DNA of 64,000 bases from CAZHRC01 sp964533865 (GTDB taxonomy: Bacteria; Bacillota; Clostridia; Tissierellales; Peptoniphilaceae), in assembly GCA_964533865.1 (NCBI GenBank), contig CAZHRC010000002.1, positions 1 through 64,000 of the forward strand, read 5' to 3'. Both the position numbers and the translations under genes were made by a program. Below are positions 32,463 through 41,876 of this stretch, in pieces (the stretch's first letter is position 1; the number at the start of each line of letters is the position of its first letter). The notes under the pieces were generated by a model, which did not search any database, was not told where the DNA came from, and saw nothing but the letters and a program-made list of their open reading frames with translations.

Positions 32463-34151
32463 ATGAACGGAGCACAAGCAGTCATTAAAACCCTCGCAGA
32501 TAAGGGTGTTAAACAAATCTACGGCTATCCAGGGGGATCTGTCCTTCCACTTTATGATGCGCTATTGGAAAGCGATCGTATTAAACACATCCTCGTGCGC
32601 AACGAACAGGCTTCTGCCCATGCGGCAAGCGGCCAATCTCGCACAGGAGATGTGGTCGGCGTATGCCTCTCCACTTCCGGTCCAGGCGCCACTAATCTGG
32701 TCACAGGTATTGCCACCGCGTATATGGACTCGATACCGATGATCATCATCACTGGGCAAGTCGCCACCAACCTCATCGGCACCGACGCCTTCCAAGAAGT
32801 GGACATCACCGGTATCACTCTTCCTATCGTCAAACACAGCTACTTGGTCAAAGAAGCCAATGAGCTACCACAAATCATCGAGGACGCCTTCCACATCGCC
32901 AACACGGGAAGAAAAGGCCCAGTCCTCATCGATATTCCAAAAGACATCCAATTGACTGAAATCGACTATATCGCCCCAAAACCAGCCCAGCTTAAAAGCT
33001 ACAAACCCAATGTCACCGCCCATCACAAACAGGTGAAAAAGGTCGCAGAATCCATTGCCAAAGCGAAAAAACCGCTCTTTTTCATTGGCGGAGGCATGGT
33101 CTCCTCTGGTGCTGCTCAACAGTTCAACACCTTATTGGAGCGCATTAAAGTCCCCGTCGCTTCCACACTGATGGGCCTTGGGGCTGTCGCTTCTAAAAAT
33201 CCGTACTTCATTGGGATGGTTGGCCTCCACGGCTCCCCGACGACAAACTACGCCATCCAGCACTGCGATCTCTTGATCAACCTCGGTGCTCGTTTTGACG
33301 ATCGCTCTACCATCGTCGTCGAAACCTTCGCACCAAATGCGACCATCTGTCACGTGGACATCGATCCGGCAGAAATCGGCAAAAACATCCTCGTCGAGAT
33401 TCCAGTGGTCGCCGATCTAAAAATCTTCATCGAAGAGCTGAGCAAAATCGCAAAAGACATGGAGTTCGCCTCTTGGCTCGAAGAAATCCGCGGGATGCAA
33501 CGCCGCTACCCTATCACTTATAAACGCGATGGCAACTTGAAGCCCCAGTATATTATTCAACGGCTTTACGAACTCACCGAAGGCGACGCTTACGTGACCA
33601 CCGACGTCGGGCAACATCAGATGTGGACGGCTCAGTACTATCGCTTCAACGAACCTGGTAAATTCATTACCTCTGGAGGTCTGGGCACCATGGGCTACGG
33701 CTTGCCAGCCGCTATCGGAATCAAAGCCAACCACCCCAATAAAACCGTGGTTTGCGTCACTGGTGACGGTAGTTTCCAAATGAATTTCCACGAAATCGCC
33801 ACGGCGTTAGAACAGGGAATGGATATTAAAATCCTACTTTTAAATAATGACACCCTGTCACTGGTGCGCCAGCTCCAATATTTTTCCAGCGACAAGCGTT
33901 ACTCCGGTGTCGATTTCACCGCCAACCCAGACTTTGTCCGATTGGTTAAAGCCTATCCTAACACTGAAGCCTACGCCATCTACTCGATGAACGACGTGGA
34001 TCATGTGTTGGAAAAAGCGCTAAACAACGGCAAACTCACCCTCATCGACTGCCACGTCTCAAACCAAGAACTAGTTTACCCCGTGGCATCGCCAAAAGTC
34101 GGCTTAAACGCCATGCAATACCTCGACGATGAGACCATCTCCCTTAATTAA
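32463..34151 (+). CDS. ilvB: Acetolactate synthase large (catalytic) subunit
   Basis: This 562-residue TPP- and FAD-binding enzyme joins two pyruvates (or pyruvate and 2-oxobutyrate) in valine, leucine and isoleucine synthesis. The catalytic Glu is in VRNEQASAHAASG (about residue 48). The FAD/central domain has GLGAVASKNPYFIGMVGLHG, and the TPP/Mg motif is GDGSFQMNFHEIATA through LLNNDTLSLVRQ. It starts eight bases after ilvN with AGGTGAAGCT before ATG. No ilvC or ilvD follows; a terminator ends the operon. Confidence 0.95.
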   Translation: MNGAQAVIKTLADKGVKQIYGYPGGSVLPLYDALLESDRIKHILVRNEQASAHAASGQSRTGDVVGVCLSTSGPGATNLVTGIATAYMDSIPMIIITGQVATNLIGTDAFQEVDITGITLPIVKHSYLVKEANELPQIIEDAFHIANTGRKGPVLIDIPKDIQLTEIDYIAPKPAQLKSYKPNVTAHHKQVKKVAESIAKAKKPLFFIGGGMVSSGAAQQFNTLLERIKVPVASTLMGLGAVASKNPYFIGMVGLHGSPTTNYAIQHCDLLINLGARFDDRSTIVVETFAPNATICHVDIDPAEIGKNILVEIPVVADLKIFIEELSKIAKDMEFASWLEEIRGMQRRYPITYKRDGNLKPQYIIQRLYELTEGDAYVTTDVGQHQMWTAQYYRFNEPGKFITSGGLGTMGYGLPAAIGIKANHPNKTVVCVTGDGSFQMNFHEIATALEQGMDIKILLLNNDTLSLVRQLQYFSSDKRYSGVDFTANPDFVRLVKAYPNTEAYAIYSMNDVDHVLEKALNNGKLTLIDCHVSNQELVYPVASPKVGLNAMQYLDDETISLN

Positions 34152-34157
34152 CAAAAG

Positions 34158-34198
34158 ACGCCACTGCCATCGGACGACGATGGCTGCGGCGTTTTTTC
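34158..34198. terminator. Bidirectional terminator between ilvB and hydF
   Basis: The stem ACGCC-AC-TGCCATCG / CGATGGC-TG-CGGCGT has A and T runs outside and serves both convergent operons. Confidence 0.85.
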
Positions 34199-35365
34199 TT
34201 ATACTTCAATCACATCCAATATTCCCGTTAGCTTGGCGAGTATCACACCGTAATTGCTCATGGGCACTCCTTGTTCTCTGGCCATCTCCACTCGCCTGAG
34301 CACATGTGTTCGGTTAAACATACAGGCGCCACAATGGATCACAAGATCGTAATCCATTAGGTTCTCGGGCATGTCATCCCCTCGCACAAAGTCGATGGCC
34401 ATGTTTCCATAGCGTTTTCTCAGAAGTGCTGGTATTTTGACACGACCGATGTCCTCCTCAAGGGGAGCGTGGGTGCAAGCTTCCGCGATAAGAATTTTTG
34501 AGTCCCCATCGAGGTGATCAACAATCGCTGTACTCGACACAAAATAGTCCATGTCCCCTTTCAACGCTGCAAAGAGCACTGAAAAAGAGGTGAGTTTGCT
34601 ACTTTCGGGTTTGAGCGCATAAACGGCACCAAAGACTTGAGAGTCAGTGACGATGAGTTTTGGTGGCTCCTTTAATCGACTTAACCCCTCAGCCAACTCA
34701 TCGACAGTGACGCACATGACGATGGCGTGTGCATCCAACAGCTCCCGTATCGATTGCACTTGTGGCAGTATCAACCGCCCTTCTGGCGCTTGAATGTCTT
34801 GTGGCATGACAAGCAACACCAAATCACTTTTGGTTATGGTATCGCCAAAGATTTTCGGTTTTTGACGACGGCCGATGTGTTCGACAATCGTAGTGCGCAG
34901 GGTATCCACACCGTCCCCCTTTAGGGCGTCAATCGCAATCGGAGCGCGTTCAAACCCTGTATCTCCCGCGATCTTCCTTCCCTCAAAAACGTTGTGAACC
35001 AAAAGGTAGTCTACCTTCATCCTTTGAATCCGCTCCAACCACTCCTTTTCCAACGGGGTCATAGCGTTGGTGTAGACAAATAACACGAGATCGGATTTTT
35101 CCAACACTTTGATGGTGCGCTCAACCCGTTTCTCTCCAAGTTCCCCGACGTCGTCAAAACCCGGAGTGTCAATAAACACCACCGGTCCCAACCCATGGAG
35201 TTCCATGGCTTTGTAAACCGGATCGGTGGTGGTGCCTGCCACGTCGGAGACCAATGCGCTCTCTTGACCGGTCAAGCGATTGATCAACGAGGATTTTCCA
35301 CTATTTCTCAAGCCTATCAGGCTGATATGGGGCCGTAAGCCCCTCGGTGTCCTATCCTGTTTCAT
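34199..35365 (-). CDS. hydF: [FeFe]-hydrogenase H-cluster maturation GTPase HydF
   Basis: HydF is the scaffold and carrier that delivers the 2Fe subcluster to apo-hydrogenase. The 388-residue protein has an N-terminal Era-like GTPase (P-loop GLRNSGKSS about 18-26, G2/G3 SDVAGTTTDPV and DTPGFDD), a dimerisation domain, and a C-terminal iron-sulfur domain with EACTHAPLEED and HCGACMFNR ligands. Its ATG overlaps the hydG stop in TGATG. It is the last gene of the hydE-hydG-hydF operon; no hydA lies in the window. Confidence 0.96.
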   Translation of the reverse strand: MKQDRTPRGLRPHISLIGLRNSGKSSLINRLTGQESALVSDVAGTTTDPVYKAMELHGLGPVVFIDTPGFDDVGELGEKRVERTIKVLEKSDLVLFVYTNAMTPLEKEWLERIQRMKVDYLLVHNVFEGRKIAGDTGFERAPIAIDALKGDGVDTLRTTIVEHIGRRQKPKIFGDTITKSDLVLLVMPQDIQAPEGRLILPQVQSIRELLDAHAIVMCVTVDELAEGLSRLKEPPKLIVTDSQVFGAVYALKPESSKLTSFSVLFAALKGDMDYFVSSTAIVDHLDGDSKILIAEACTHAPLEEDIGRVKIPALLRKRYGNMAIDFVRGDDMPENLMDYDLVIHCGACMFNRTHVLRRVEMAREQGVPMSNYGVILAKLTGILDVIEV

Positions 35366-36786
35366 CAGAATCTAAAATACCTTTCTCCCTCGGCTATGGC
35401 TTCCAGATTGGACTGAGCCAGCGCCTTGACTTTAGGGTTGGTGACATTTTCCATTTCCTTCGCGATAAGAGCTTCGCCTTTTTTCGCCGTTTCTTCAGTG
35501 GCGTAATCGAGCAAGTACTCTTTTAGCGTCATCAACGCGTTAGGTTGACAACAGTTGACGATTTGACCGGATTTGACCAAGGACATAAACCGATCCCCGG
35601 TGCGCCCTTCTTTGTAGCAGGCGGTACAAAAGCTTGGAATGTAGCCCAGGTCGAGCATCCAGTCCACCACTTCATTCAAAGTGCGCGTATCGCTTAAATC
35701 AAACTGAGCGGAGTTGTCCTCGATTTTTTCCTCTTCCACATAGCCACCGACACTGGTGCGGGAACCGCCGCTGATTTGAGATACTCCAAGTTCCAGTGCG
35801 CGTTTTCGCATTTCAGGGGTTTCTCTTGTGGAGATAATCATACCGGTATAAGGCACGGCGATTCGGATCAAGGCGATAATCTTTTCAAAGATCACATCGG
35901 GCACACCATTGGTGAAGTCTTCTAAGTTCACATCATCTGCCGGACGAATTCTCGGCACAGAAATGGTGTGTGGTCCAACGCCTTTTGCTGCTTCCAAATG
36001 TTCTGCGTGCATGAGTAGGCCGGTGAAGTCATAACGGTAGTGATTGAGCCCAAATAACACGCCCAGACCCACATCGTCTATGCCGCCGTCCATCGCTCTG
36101 TCCATGGCTTCGGTATGGTAAGCGTAGTTGCTTTTCGGTCCAGTCGGGTGAAGTTCCTCGTAGGAGGGTTTGTGGTAGGTCTCTTGGAACAAAATATAGG
36201 TGCCGATCTCCGCTTCCTTCAGTTTGCGGTAGTCTTCCACTGTTGTCGCCGCAATATTCACGTTGACTCGACGAATGTCACCGTTTTTGTGGTGGACGCT
36301 ATAGATGGTTTTAATGCTTTCGAGAATGTACTCAATAGGATTGAGTGTAGGATGTTCGCCCGCTTCTAACGCCAAGCGCTTATGCCCCATGTCTTGGAGC
36401 GCCACCACCTCAGCGGCAATCTCCTCTTGAGTAAGTTTTTTGCGTTTAATATGCTTGTTTTTCCCGTGATAAGGACAGTAGGTGCATCCATTGATGCAGT
36501 AGTTGGATAGATAAAGGGGTGCAAACATGACGATGCGGTTGCCGTAAAATTTCTGTTTAATTTCTTTGGCTATCCCTAAAAGTTCAGCGTTGAGATCCTC
36601 TTGATCGCAATCTAAAAGCACCATGGCTTCTCTATGAGTCAATCCTTTATACGCCTTGGCCTTGTCGATAATGCCTCGAATCAACTCTCGATTACTTTTG
36701 TTTGTAGCGGCGTAGGCCAATGTCGCTTCGATTTCCTCGTTGTTAATAAATTCTTCTGCTTTTGGTGATAGTACGTTATATGTCAT
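35365..36786 (-). CDS. hydG: [FeFe]-hydrogenase maturation radical SAM enzyme HydG
   Basis: HydG cleaves tyrosine to give the CO and CN ligands of the H-cluster. The 473-residue protein has the radical SAM CX3CX2C at Cys97, Cys101 and Cys104 (CINGCTYC), the ThiH-like barrel, and the C-terminal auxiliary cluster region with CTACYKEGRTGDRFM and VNCCQPNAL. Its ATG overlaps the hydE stop as ATGA, so the maturases are translationally coupled. Length is typical. Confidence 0.97.
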   Translation of the reverse strand: MTYNVLSPKAEEFINNEEIEATLAYAATNKSNRELIRGIIDKAKAYKGLTHREAMVLLDCDQEDLNAELLGIAKEIKQKFYGNRIVMFAPLYLSNYCINGCTYCPYHGKNKHIKRKKLTQEEIAAEVVALQDMGHKRLALEAGEHPTLNPIEYILESIKTIYSVHHKNGDIRRVNVNIAATTVEDYRKLKEAEIGTYILFQETYHKPSYEELHPTGPKSNYAYHTEAMDRAMDGGIDDVGLGVLFGLNHYRYDFTGLLMHAEHLEAAKGVGPHTISVPRIRPADDVNLEDFTNGVPDVIFEKIIALIRIAVPYTGMIISTRETPEMRKRALELGVSQISGGSRTSVGGYVEEEKIEDNSAQFDLSDTRTLNEVVDWMLDLGYIPSFCTACYKEGRTGDRFMSLVKSGQIVNCCQPNALMTLKEYLLDYATEETAKKGEALIAKEMENVTNPKVKALAQSNLEAIAEGERYFRF

Positions 36787-37850
36787 CGTTTTGCCCTTTC
36801 TGCCGGATCGCCTCTGCCTGTAACCAAGGTGTACCCAATGGCGTTCATTTTTTCTCGTAGTAAATGTAAACTCTCTGCTGCTTCTGCTCCTGTGGTGACC
36901 TTGTTATCGTATAGGGCATAGTCCCCGCGCACCTCGTATGGCGATAAATTAGGCATCACCACATTCGCCCCAGCCAATACCCCTCTCTCTCGCCCTTCGG
37001 GATCGACGGAACCTAACGCTGTGGATGCGGGAATGAGCGCTTTCGGGTTCATTAGCCGCAATAAGGCGATCATCACCAGGGATTTTTCCAGAGTCCCTGA
37101 AGGGCGATTGCCAAATGGCGTATCATGCTGTGGTAAAAACGGCCCTATACCGATCATCGCTGGCTCCAGTTCTGCGATCAAAAGCAAATCGTCGCAAAGG
37201 TCCTCGTCGGTTTGAAATGGCGATCCCACCATAAACCCGGTCCCAGCAGCGTAGCCAATTCGCTTTAAAGCCCGTATGCAGGCGACACGCTTGTCCAAGG
37301 TCATCACCTTGGGATGAAGTTTGGCGTAATGGTTTGGGTTAGCGGTCTCGTGTCGCAATAAGTACCGATCCGCGCCCAATCGATGTGCCTCTTCGTAAAA
37401 CTCGTCGCTCTTTTCTCCAAGGGACAGGGTGATCGCACAATCGGGAAACCCTTCTCGAATGGCGGCGACCACCTTTGTGTACAGCTCATCATCTCCGTCG
37501 GTTTCGCCACCTTGGAGCACAAAAGAGTGAAAGCCCAGCTCATAGCCATGGGTGATGGCATTCATGATTTCATCAAAGGTCAACTGATACCGATGGACTT
37601 TGGCATTTCCTTTTCGGATCCCACAGTAAAAGCAATCGTTTTTACAATGGTTTGTCACTTCGACAAGGCCCCGTGCATACACCTCGTTGCCATAATAGCT
37701 ACGGCTCACCTCCCGAGCTCTTTTAAACAAATAACTTCGCGCCTCACCGTCCGCTAAGCCGATCAACGCCAACAGCTGTTTCCGTTCCAAACGTTCGCCC
37801 TTTGCAAGAGCGTCAATGTATGTTATACAACTTCTAGAATGTTCTGTCAT
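36783..37850 (-). CDS. hydE: [FeFe]-hydrogenase maturation radical SAM enzyme HydE
   Basis: HydE processes the Fe(CO)2(CN)Cys synthon from HydG in assembly of the 2Fe unit. I start it at ATG 37850 (MTEHSRSC), behind GGGAGGTAGG, giving 355 residues; the longer open frame would translate through a terminator hairpin. The radical SAM Cys residues are at 69, 73 and 76 (CKNDCFYCG). Other family marks are LQGGETDGDDELY and RHETANPNHYAKLHP. It is first of the three maturase genes and has an intrinsic terminator directly upstream. Confidence 0.95.
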   Translation of the reverse strand: MTEHSRSCITYIDALAKGERLERKQLLALIGLADGEARSYLFKRAREVSRSYYGNEVYARGLVEVTNHCKNDCFYCGIRKGNAKVHRYQLTFDEIMNAITHGYELGFHSFVLQGGETDGDDELYTKVVAAIREGFPDCAITLSLGEKSDEFYEEAHRLGADRYLLRHETANPNHYAKLHPKVMTLDKRVACIRALKRIGYAAGTGFMVGSPFQTDEDLCDDLLLIAELEPAMIGIGPFLPQHDTPFGNRPSGTLEKSLVMIALLRLMNPKALIPASTALGSVDPEGRERGVLAGANVVMPNLSPYEVRGDYALYDNKVTTGAEAAESLHLLREKMNAIGYTLVTGRGDPAERAKR

Positions 37851-37863
37851 CCTACCTCCCATC

Positions 37864-37902
37864 AAAAAAACGTCCTCTACCTCAAATAGGCAGAAGACGT
37901 TT
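37864..37902 (-). terminator. Intrinsic terminator immediately upstream of hydE (possible attenuator)
   Basis: On the minus strand the stem AAACGTC-T-TCT-G-CCT / AGG-T-AGA-G-GACGTTT is followed by seven T. It ends 14 bases before the hydE ATG, between the TM1266-type gene and hydE. Confidence 0.8.
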
Positions 37903-37989
37903 GACGGTCTTTTGCCTTCCCCTTTGGGCATCCCCTCAGAGTCAGATAGATCGGTACTTTAAAAGTCTCCCGTAGGATTCCTCTCAAGT

Positions 37990-38262
37990 TTACTCTTCGA
38001 TTCCAGTGGTTTGGTGGTACTGAACTTTGACGTTGACCCCTTTCAACATGCCCAGCTTCCCGCTAAGGGTGCTGATCACATCAGAGGGTGCTTCAATGAT
38101 GATTGTCATAATCGACAACCCTTGCGCTGGATAAGGTAGCCCCATGCGGCCGAGTATGTAATCGGCATGCTCATGGAGTAACGTGTTGATCGCCTTTGAT
38201 TGGTTTAAATCCTCGACGATAATGCCTACAATTGCTACGCGTTTTTCCATTTCTTGCACCAT
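37990..38262 (-). CDS. Iron-only hydrogenase system regulator, TM1266 family
   Basis: This small ACT-like/ferredoxin-fold protein (90 residues, or 86 if started at ATG 38250) opens KRVAIVGIIVEDLNQSKAIN and continues through YILGRMGLPY and LSIMTIIIEAP. The TM1266 family is found next to [FeFe]-hydrogenase maturation genes and is assumed to regulate the system or sense a small molecule. It lies upstream of hydE with a terminator in between, so its product could influence expression of the maturases; that is inference. The start is uncertain because AGGAAAGG touches the first ATG. Confidence 0.82.
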   Translation of the reverse strand: MVQEMEKRVAIVGIIVEDLNQSKAINTLLHEHADYILGRMGLPYPAQGLSIMTIIIEAPSDVISTLSGKLGMLKGVNVKVQYHQTTGIEE

Positions 38263-38345
38263 CCTTTCCTGTTACTTAGAAATATATCACTAACTCTTGG
38301 GAAATACTAGGTAAATAGTTACAAATTATTCCACATTTCATCCTT

Positions 38346-39827
38346 TTATTTATTGTTTTTGAAAATTCCCATGACTCCCCGAGTAATCTGACGGCCGAGT
38401 TCTCTGCCCACAGATCCAAAAATGTTCTTCACAAAACGATCTCCTGCAGAATCAGTGCGTCGAGCAGGTGCCGATGCCGTTTTCTTGGCTACTGTTTCTG
38501 CTACTTTTTGCTCCGCTTGTTGTAGCGCATCGCGCTGAGCCATCTCTGCCTTCGATTGTTGCTGTTGGGTCAACTTTTCATAGGCGCTCTCCCGATCGAT
38601 GGCCTCTTGGTATTTATCGTAGATGGAGCTGTCGTTGATGATGGATAACCGCATTTGAGGATCGATCACCCCTATTTTGGAATGGGGTGGGTAGATGGTC
38701 ACTTGTTGGACAAAAGTCGGCTTGGACTCCTCATCTAGAGTGGATACCAAAGCCTCTCCAGTTTTTAGATTGGTGATGGCTTCTACCACATCGATGGAAC
38801 CATCTTGTCGGAAAGTATCTGCAACCGCCCTTACCGCACGTTGTTCTTTAGGGGTGTAGGCTCGCAGCGAGTGCTGAATCCGATTGGCCAACTGCCCAGT
38901 CACCGATTCGGGGACATCAATCGGATTTTGAGTCACGTAAAAAACCCCGACCCCTTTAGAGCGAATCAATCGCGTGATCAATTCGATCTTTTCAATAAGA
39001 GCTTTGTTGGCATCGTTAAAGAGCAGGTGGGCTTCATCAAAGAAAAACACCAGCTTCGGCGCGTCGAGGTCGCCAACTTCCGGCAATCGCTCATAGAGTT
39101 CGGAGAGTAACCACAACAAAAAAGTAGAGTAAAGTTTTGGGGACAAAAAGAGTTTGTCCGAAGCCAAAACGCTGATCACCCCTTCACCGCTGCGTCCACG
39201 CCTCAAAAAGTCCATCACATCAAAATCCGGTTCGCCAAAGAACTTATCGCCGCCTTGTTCTTCAAGGACGAGCAACCCACGTTGGATCGCCCCCACCGAT
39301 TGACTGTTCACTGTACCATAACGGCGCTCAAGGTCTTGACGGTTGTCTTTGACGTAATTGAGCATCGCCCGCAAATCTTTGGTATCGATGAGAAGCAACC
39401 CATCTTCATCGGCGACTTTAAAGACGATGTTCAAAATCCCCTCTTGGACGTCATTTAAGCCGAGCAAGCGCGAGAGGAGTATCGGCCCCATTTCCGAGAT
39501 AGTAGTACGCACTGGCAGACCGTTTTGTCCGTATACATCGTAAAACTCCACCTCGTAGCCCCGAGGTTCAAAGTCCGTAAGCCCTAATGCCTCCAACCGC
39601 TTCTGCACATTATCGTTGATTTCCCCTGGTTCCGCAAGGCTTGCCAAGTCCCCTTTCACATCGGCTAAAAACACCGGCACGCCCGCTTGGGAAAGCTCTT
39701 CTGCTAATACTTTCAAAGTGATCGTCTTTCCCGTCCCAGTGGCGCCTGCGATCATCCCATGGCGATTGACCAGATTGAGTTGCAGAGTACTATGCTCTTT
39801 TCCTTTACCAAATACAATTTCTTTCAT
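38346..39827 (-). CDS. HerA-like ATPase, DUF853/YjgR family
   Basis: This 493-residue FtsK/HerA superfamily ATPase has Walker A GATGTGKTITLKVL (about 28-41), FLADVKGDLASLAEPG, Walker B LVFFFDEAHLLF (about 265) and sensor/Arg-finger type VTQNPIDVPESV. The C-terminal 90 residues are a Gln/Ala-rich helix and a basic tail. Family members occur widely in bacteria, but their role is not settled; DNA translocation or processing is presumed. The start is ATG 39827 behind GAGGTGACGAT. It is monocistronic. Confidence 0.87.
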   Translation of the reverse strand: MKEIVFGKGKEHSTLQLNLVNRHGMIAGATGTGKTITLKVLAEELSQAGVPVFLADVKGDLASLAEPGEINDNVQKRLEALGLTDFEPRGYEVEFYDVYGQNGLPVRTTISEMGPILLSRLLGLNDVQEGILNIVFKVADEDGLLLIDTKDLRAMLNYVKDNRQDLERRYGTVNSQSVGAIQRGLLVLEEQGGDKFFGEPDFDVMDFLRRGRSGEGVISVLASDKLFLSPKLYSTFLLWLLSELYERLPEVGDLDAPKLVFFFDEAHLLFNDANKALIEKIELITRLIRSKGVGVFYVTQNPIDVPESVTGQLANRIQHSLRAYTPKEQRAVRAVADTFRQDGSIDVVEAITNLKTGEALVSTLDEESKPTFVQQVTIYPPHSKIGVIDPQMRLSIINDSSIYDKYQEAIDRESAYEKLTQQQQSKAEMAQRDALQQAEQKVAETVAKKTASAPARRTDSAGDRFVKNIFGSVGRELGRQITRGVMGIFKNNK

Positions 39828-40006
39828 ATCGTCACCTCATAGGTTTTTATAGAGTCATTGCCTTTATTATACCCTCTCCTTGAAGCGATGACAACGCTGC
39901 CAAAACATTGGAGAGACAAAAGGTTTTAGACACTTTGTAATAATAATGTAACTTTAAAACACGTGGAAAATATGATATAGTAATTACAGATTATAGGAGG
40001 CAAGAC

Positions 40007-40987
40007 ATGAACAAATTTAAATTCGCTGTTGGCGCCGTTCTAGTGCTCATTATTGGAGCGTTACTCGTCACCGTGTTAAAAACCTCTGCGCTCGTCAAAG
40101 AGCAAAAAGAGGCGTTAACGACTTTACAACAGGACAAAAACGACCTACAGCAAAAATTCGACACCATCAACACCGAAAAAAAAGCATTTGAAGAGCAAAA
40201 AATAGAGTTGAACAACAAAATCGAAGAGCTCAACAAGCAAATCGAAGAACTGAAAATCAGCCGGGCTAACCGCAAAAGTAAGAACCACAACATGGCTGCT
40301 GATGCCTACTCATACAAAACAGCCGACGTGAAAGCGGCGATCGATACTTCCACGCCGATCGCCGACAAAAAATTGGCCTTTCTCACCTTTGACGACGGCC
40401 CCAACACCACCATCACCACACAAATATTGGATCTCCTAAAAAGCGCGCAGGTCCCTGCGACTTTTTTTATCCCCGGTGCTTATGTTAACGATGAAACTGC
40501 TGAAGTTTTAAAGCGTGAGTACGCGGAAGGCCACGCTATTGCTGCCCACTCCTTCAGTCACGACTACGGCGTATTGTATCCGGGTAGATCGGCAAACGCC
40601 ACTGCCATCACCCAATAAGCCCTAGCAGCTCAAGCTCGATTCCAAAAATATCTACCTGAAGGATTTAGCACTGCGGTTTGGCGCTATCCCGGTGGAAAGA
40701 TGTCTTGGGCAAACACCGCCGCCTCCGACGAAGCGCTCCGAGAAGTCGGTATGGAATGGATCGACTGGAACGTGATGACTGGTGATGCGGAACCTAAACA
40801 CCGCAGACCGGATACCGCCGATGGTCTTGTCGCCTATTTGGAAAACGACATCGCCAAAAAGGGCTCTCCTTCGACTATCGTCGTTCTCATGCACGATGCG
40901 ACGACAAAGCAACTGACCGTAGACGCCTTGCCTCGTGTCATCGAATTTCTCAAAGCCCAAGGCTACGAATTTGGCATTTTAGGTTAA
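40007..40987 (+). pseudogene. Membrane-anchored polysaccharide deacetylase interrupted by an in-frame TAA
   Basis: The N-terminal part (204 codons, ATG 40007 behind TAGGAGGCAAGAC) has one membrane anchor (about 7-26), a coiled coil (about 30-86), and the NodB domain start LTFDDGPNTT with the metal-binding HSFSHDYG. TAA at 40616-40618 then stops it. The same frame continues intact to 40987 with RYPGGKMSW, DWNVMTGDAEP and VVLMHDATTK, the other catalytic motifs. One base change from CAA, AAA or GAA explains the stop. Intact, it would deacetylate cell-wall peptidoglycan or a similar polymer. Confidence 0.85.
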
Positions 40988-41017
40988 AACCTCTGGAGAA
41001 TTCTCCAGAGGTTTTTT
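40986..41017. terminator. Bidirectional terminator, perfect 30-base palindrome
   Basis: The half-site AAAACCTCTGGAGAA is followed directly by its reverse complement. It lies between the deacetylase and the convergent exonuclease III gene. Confidence 0.88.
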
Positions 41018-41019
41018 GG

Positions 41020-41772
41020 TTATTTAAGAATCAGTGCTACTGGACAGTGGTCACTGCCCATAATATCCGCGTAAATCTCAGCGTCTTCCAGCCGGTCTAT
41101 TAGACTTTCGCTCACCATAAAATAATCGATCCTCCAACCCACATTGCGCTCTCGGGACTTGGCAAAATTGCTCCACCAAGAGTATTTCTCTGTGGCATCA
41201 GGGTAGAAGTGACGGAAAGTATCTACAAACCCCACCTCGTGGAGAGCGTCCATTTTACTGCGTTCTTCATCGGTAAACCCAGCGCTTCTGCGGTTGGTTT
41301 TGGGATTAGCCAAGTCGATTTCCTTGTGCGCCACGTTTAAGTCCCCACAAAAGATCACCGGTTTATTCTCTTCTAAGCGCTTAAGATAGTCTCTAAAGTA
41401 ATCATCCCATTCCATCCGGTACTCCAATCGCTCAAGCTTGCGCTTTGAATTTGGCGTGTAGACGGTAACCACATAAAACTCTGGGTACTCCGCCGTAATC
41501 ACTCGCCCTTCGTCGTCTGGACCTGGATAGTCCATGCCAAAGCTCACCGACAGCGGGGTTTCTTTCGTAAAAAGCGCCGTGCCTGAATACCCAGGGCGTT
41601 CGGCATAATTGTAGTATAATTCATAACCGGGAAGTTCCAGCTCCAACTGCCCTTCTTTGAGCTTGATCTCTTGAAGACAAAATACATCGGCATCGAGCTC
41701 GGCAAAGTGGTCTTCAAACCCTTTTTTCACCGCAGCGCGCAGCCCATTAACATTCCATGATACCAATTTCAT
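41020..41772 (-). CDS. xth: Exodeoxyribonuclease III (AP endonuclease)
   Basis: This 250-residue Mg-dependent repair nuclease of the EEP superfamily has VSWNVNGLRAAVKKG at the start, the catalytic CLQEIKLKEGQ, GYSGTALFTKE, the CGDLNVAHKEIDLANPK loop and the C-terminal MGSDHCPVAL His. Acidic ligands and the catalytic Tyr region VVTVYTPNSK are intact. The start is ATG 41772 behind GGAGGTGATAAAAGA. It complements endonuclease IV encoded at 13796. Confidence 0.96.
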   Translation of the reverse strand: MKLVSWNVNGLRAAVKKGFEDHFAELDADVFCLQEIKLKEGQLELELPGYELYYNYAERPGYSGTALFTKETPLSVSFGMDYPGPDDEGRVITAEYPEFYVVTVYTPNSKRKLERLEYRMEWDDYFRDYLKRLEENKPVIFCGDLNVAHKEIDLANPKTNRRSAGFTDEERSKMDALHEVGFVDTFRHFYPDATEKYSWWSNFAKSRERNVGWRIDYFMVSESLIDRLEDAEIYADIMGSDHCPVALILK

Positions 41773-41876
41773 TCTTTTATCACCTCCACATGTTTATACC
41801 CCATTAGATCGGGTTTATCCTCTTTACGATCCTGTTGGAATGTGATAAATTAATTGTTGTAAACAAGGAGGTTAAT

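Noticed and set aside
7910..40618. Stop-codon readthrough (selenocysteine or pyrrolysine) explaining the interrupted regulator and deacetylase
   Set aside because: The stops are TAG in one gene and TAA in the other, at positions with no expected Sec or Pyl residue, and no SECIS-like element or pyl gene is seen. Mutation or sequence error is simpler.
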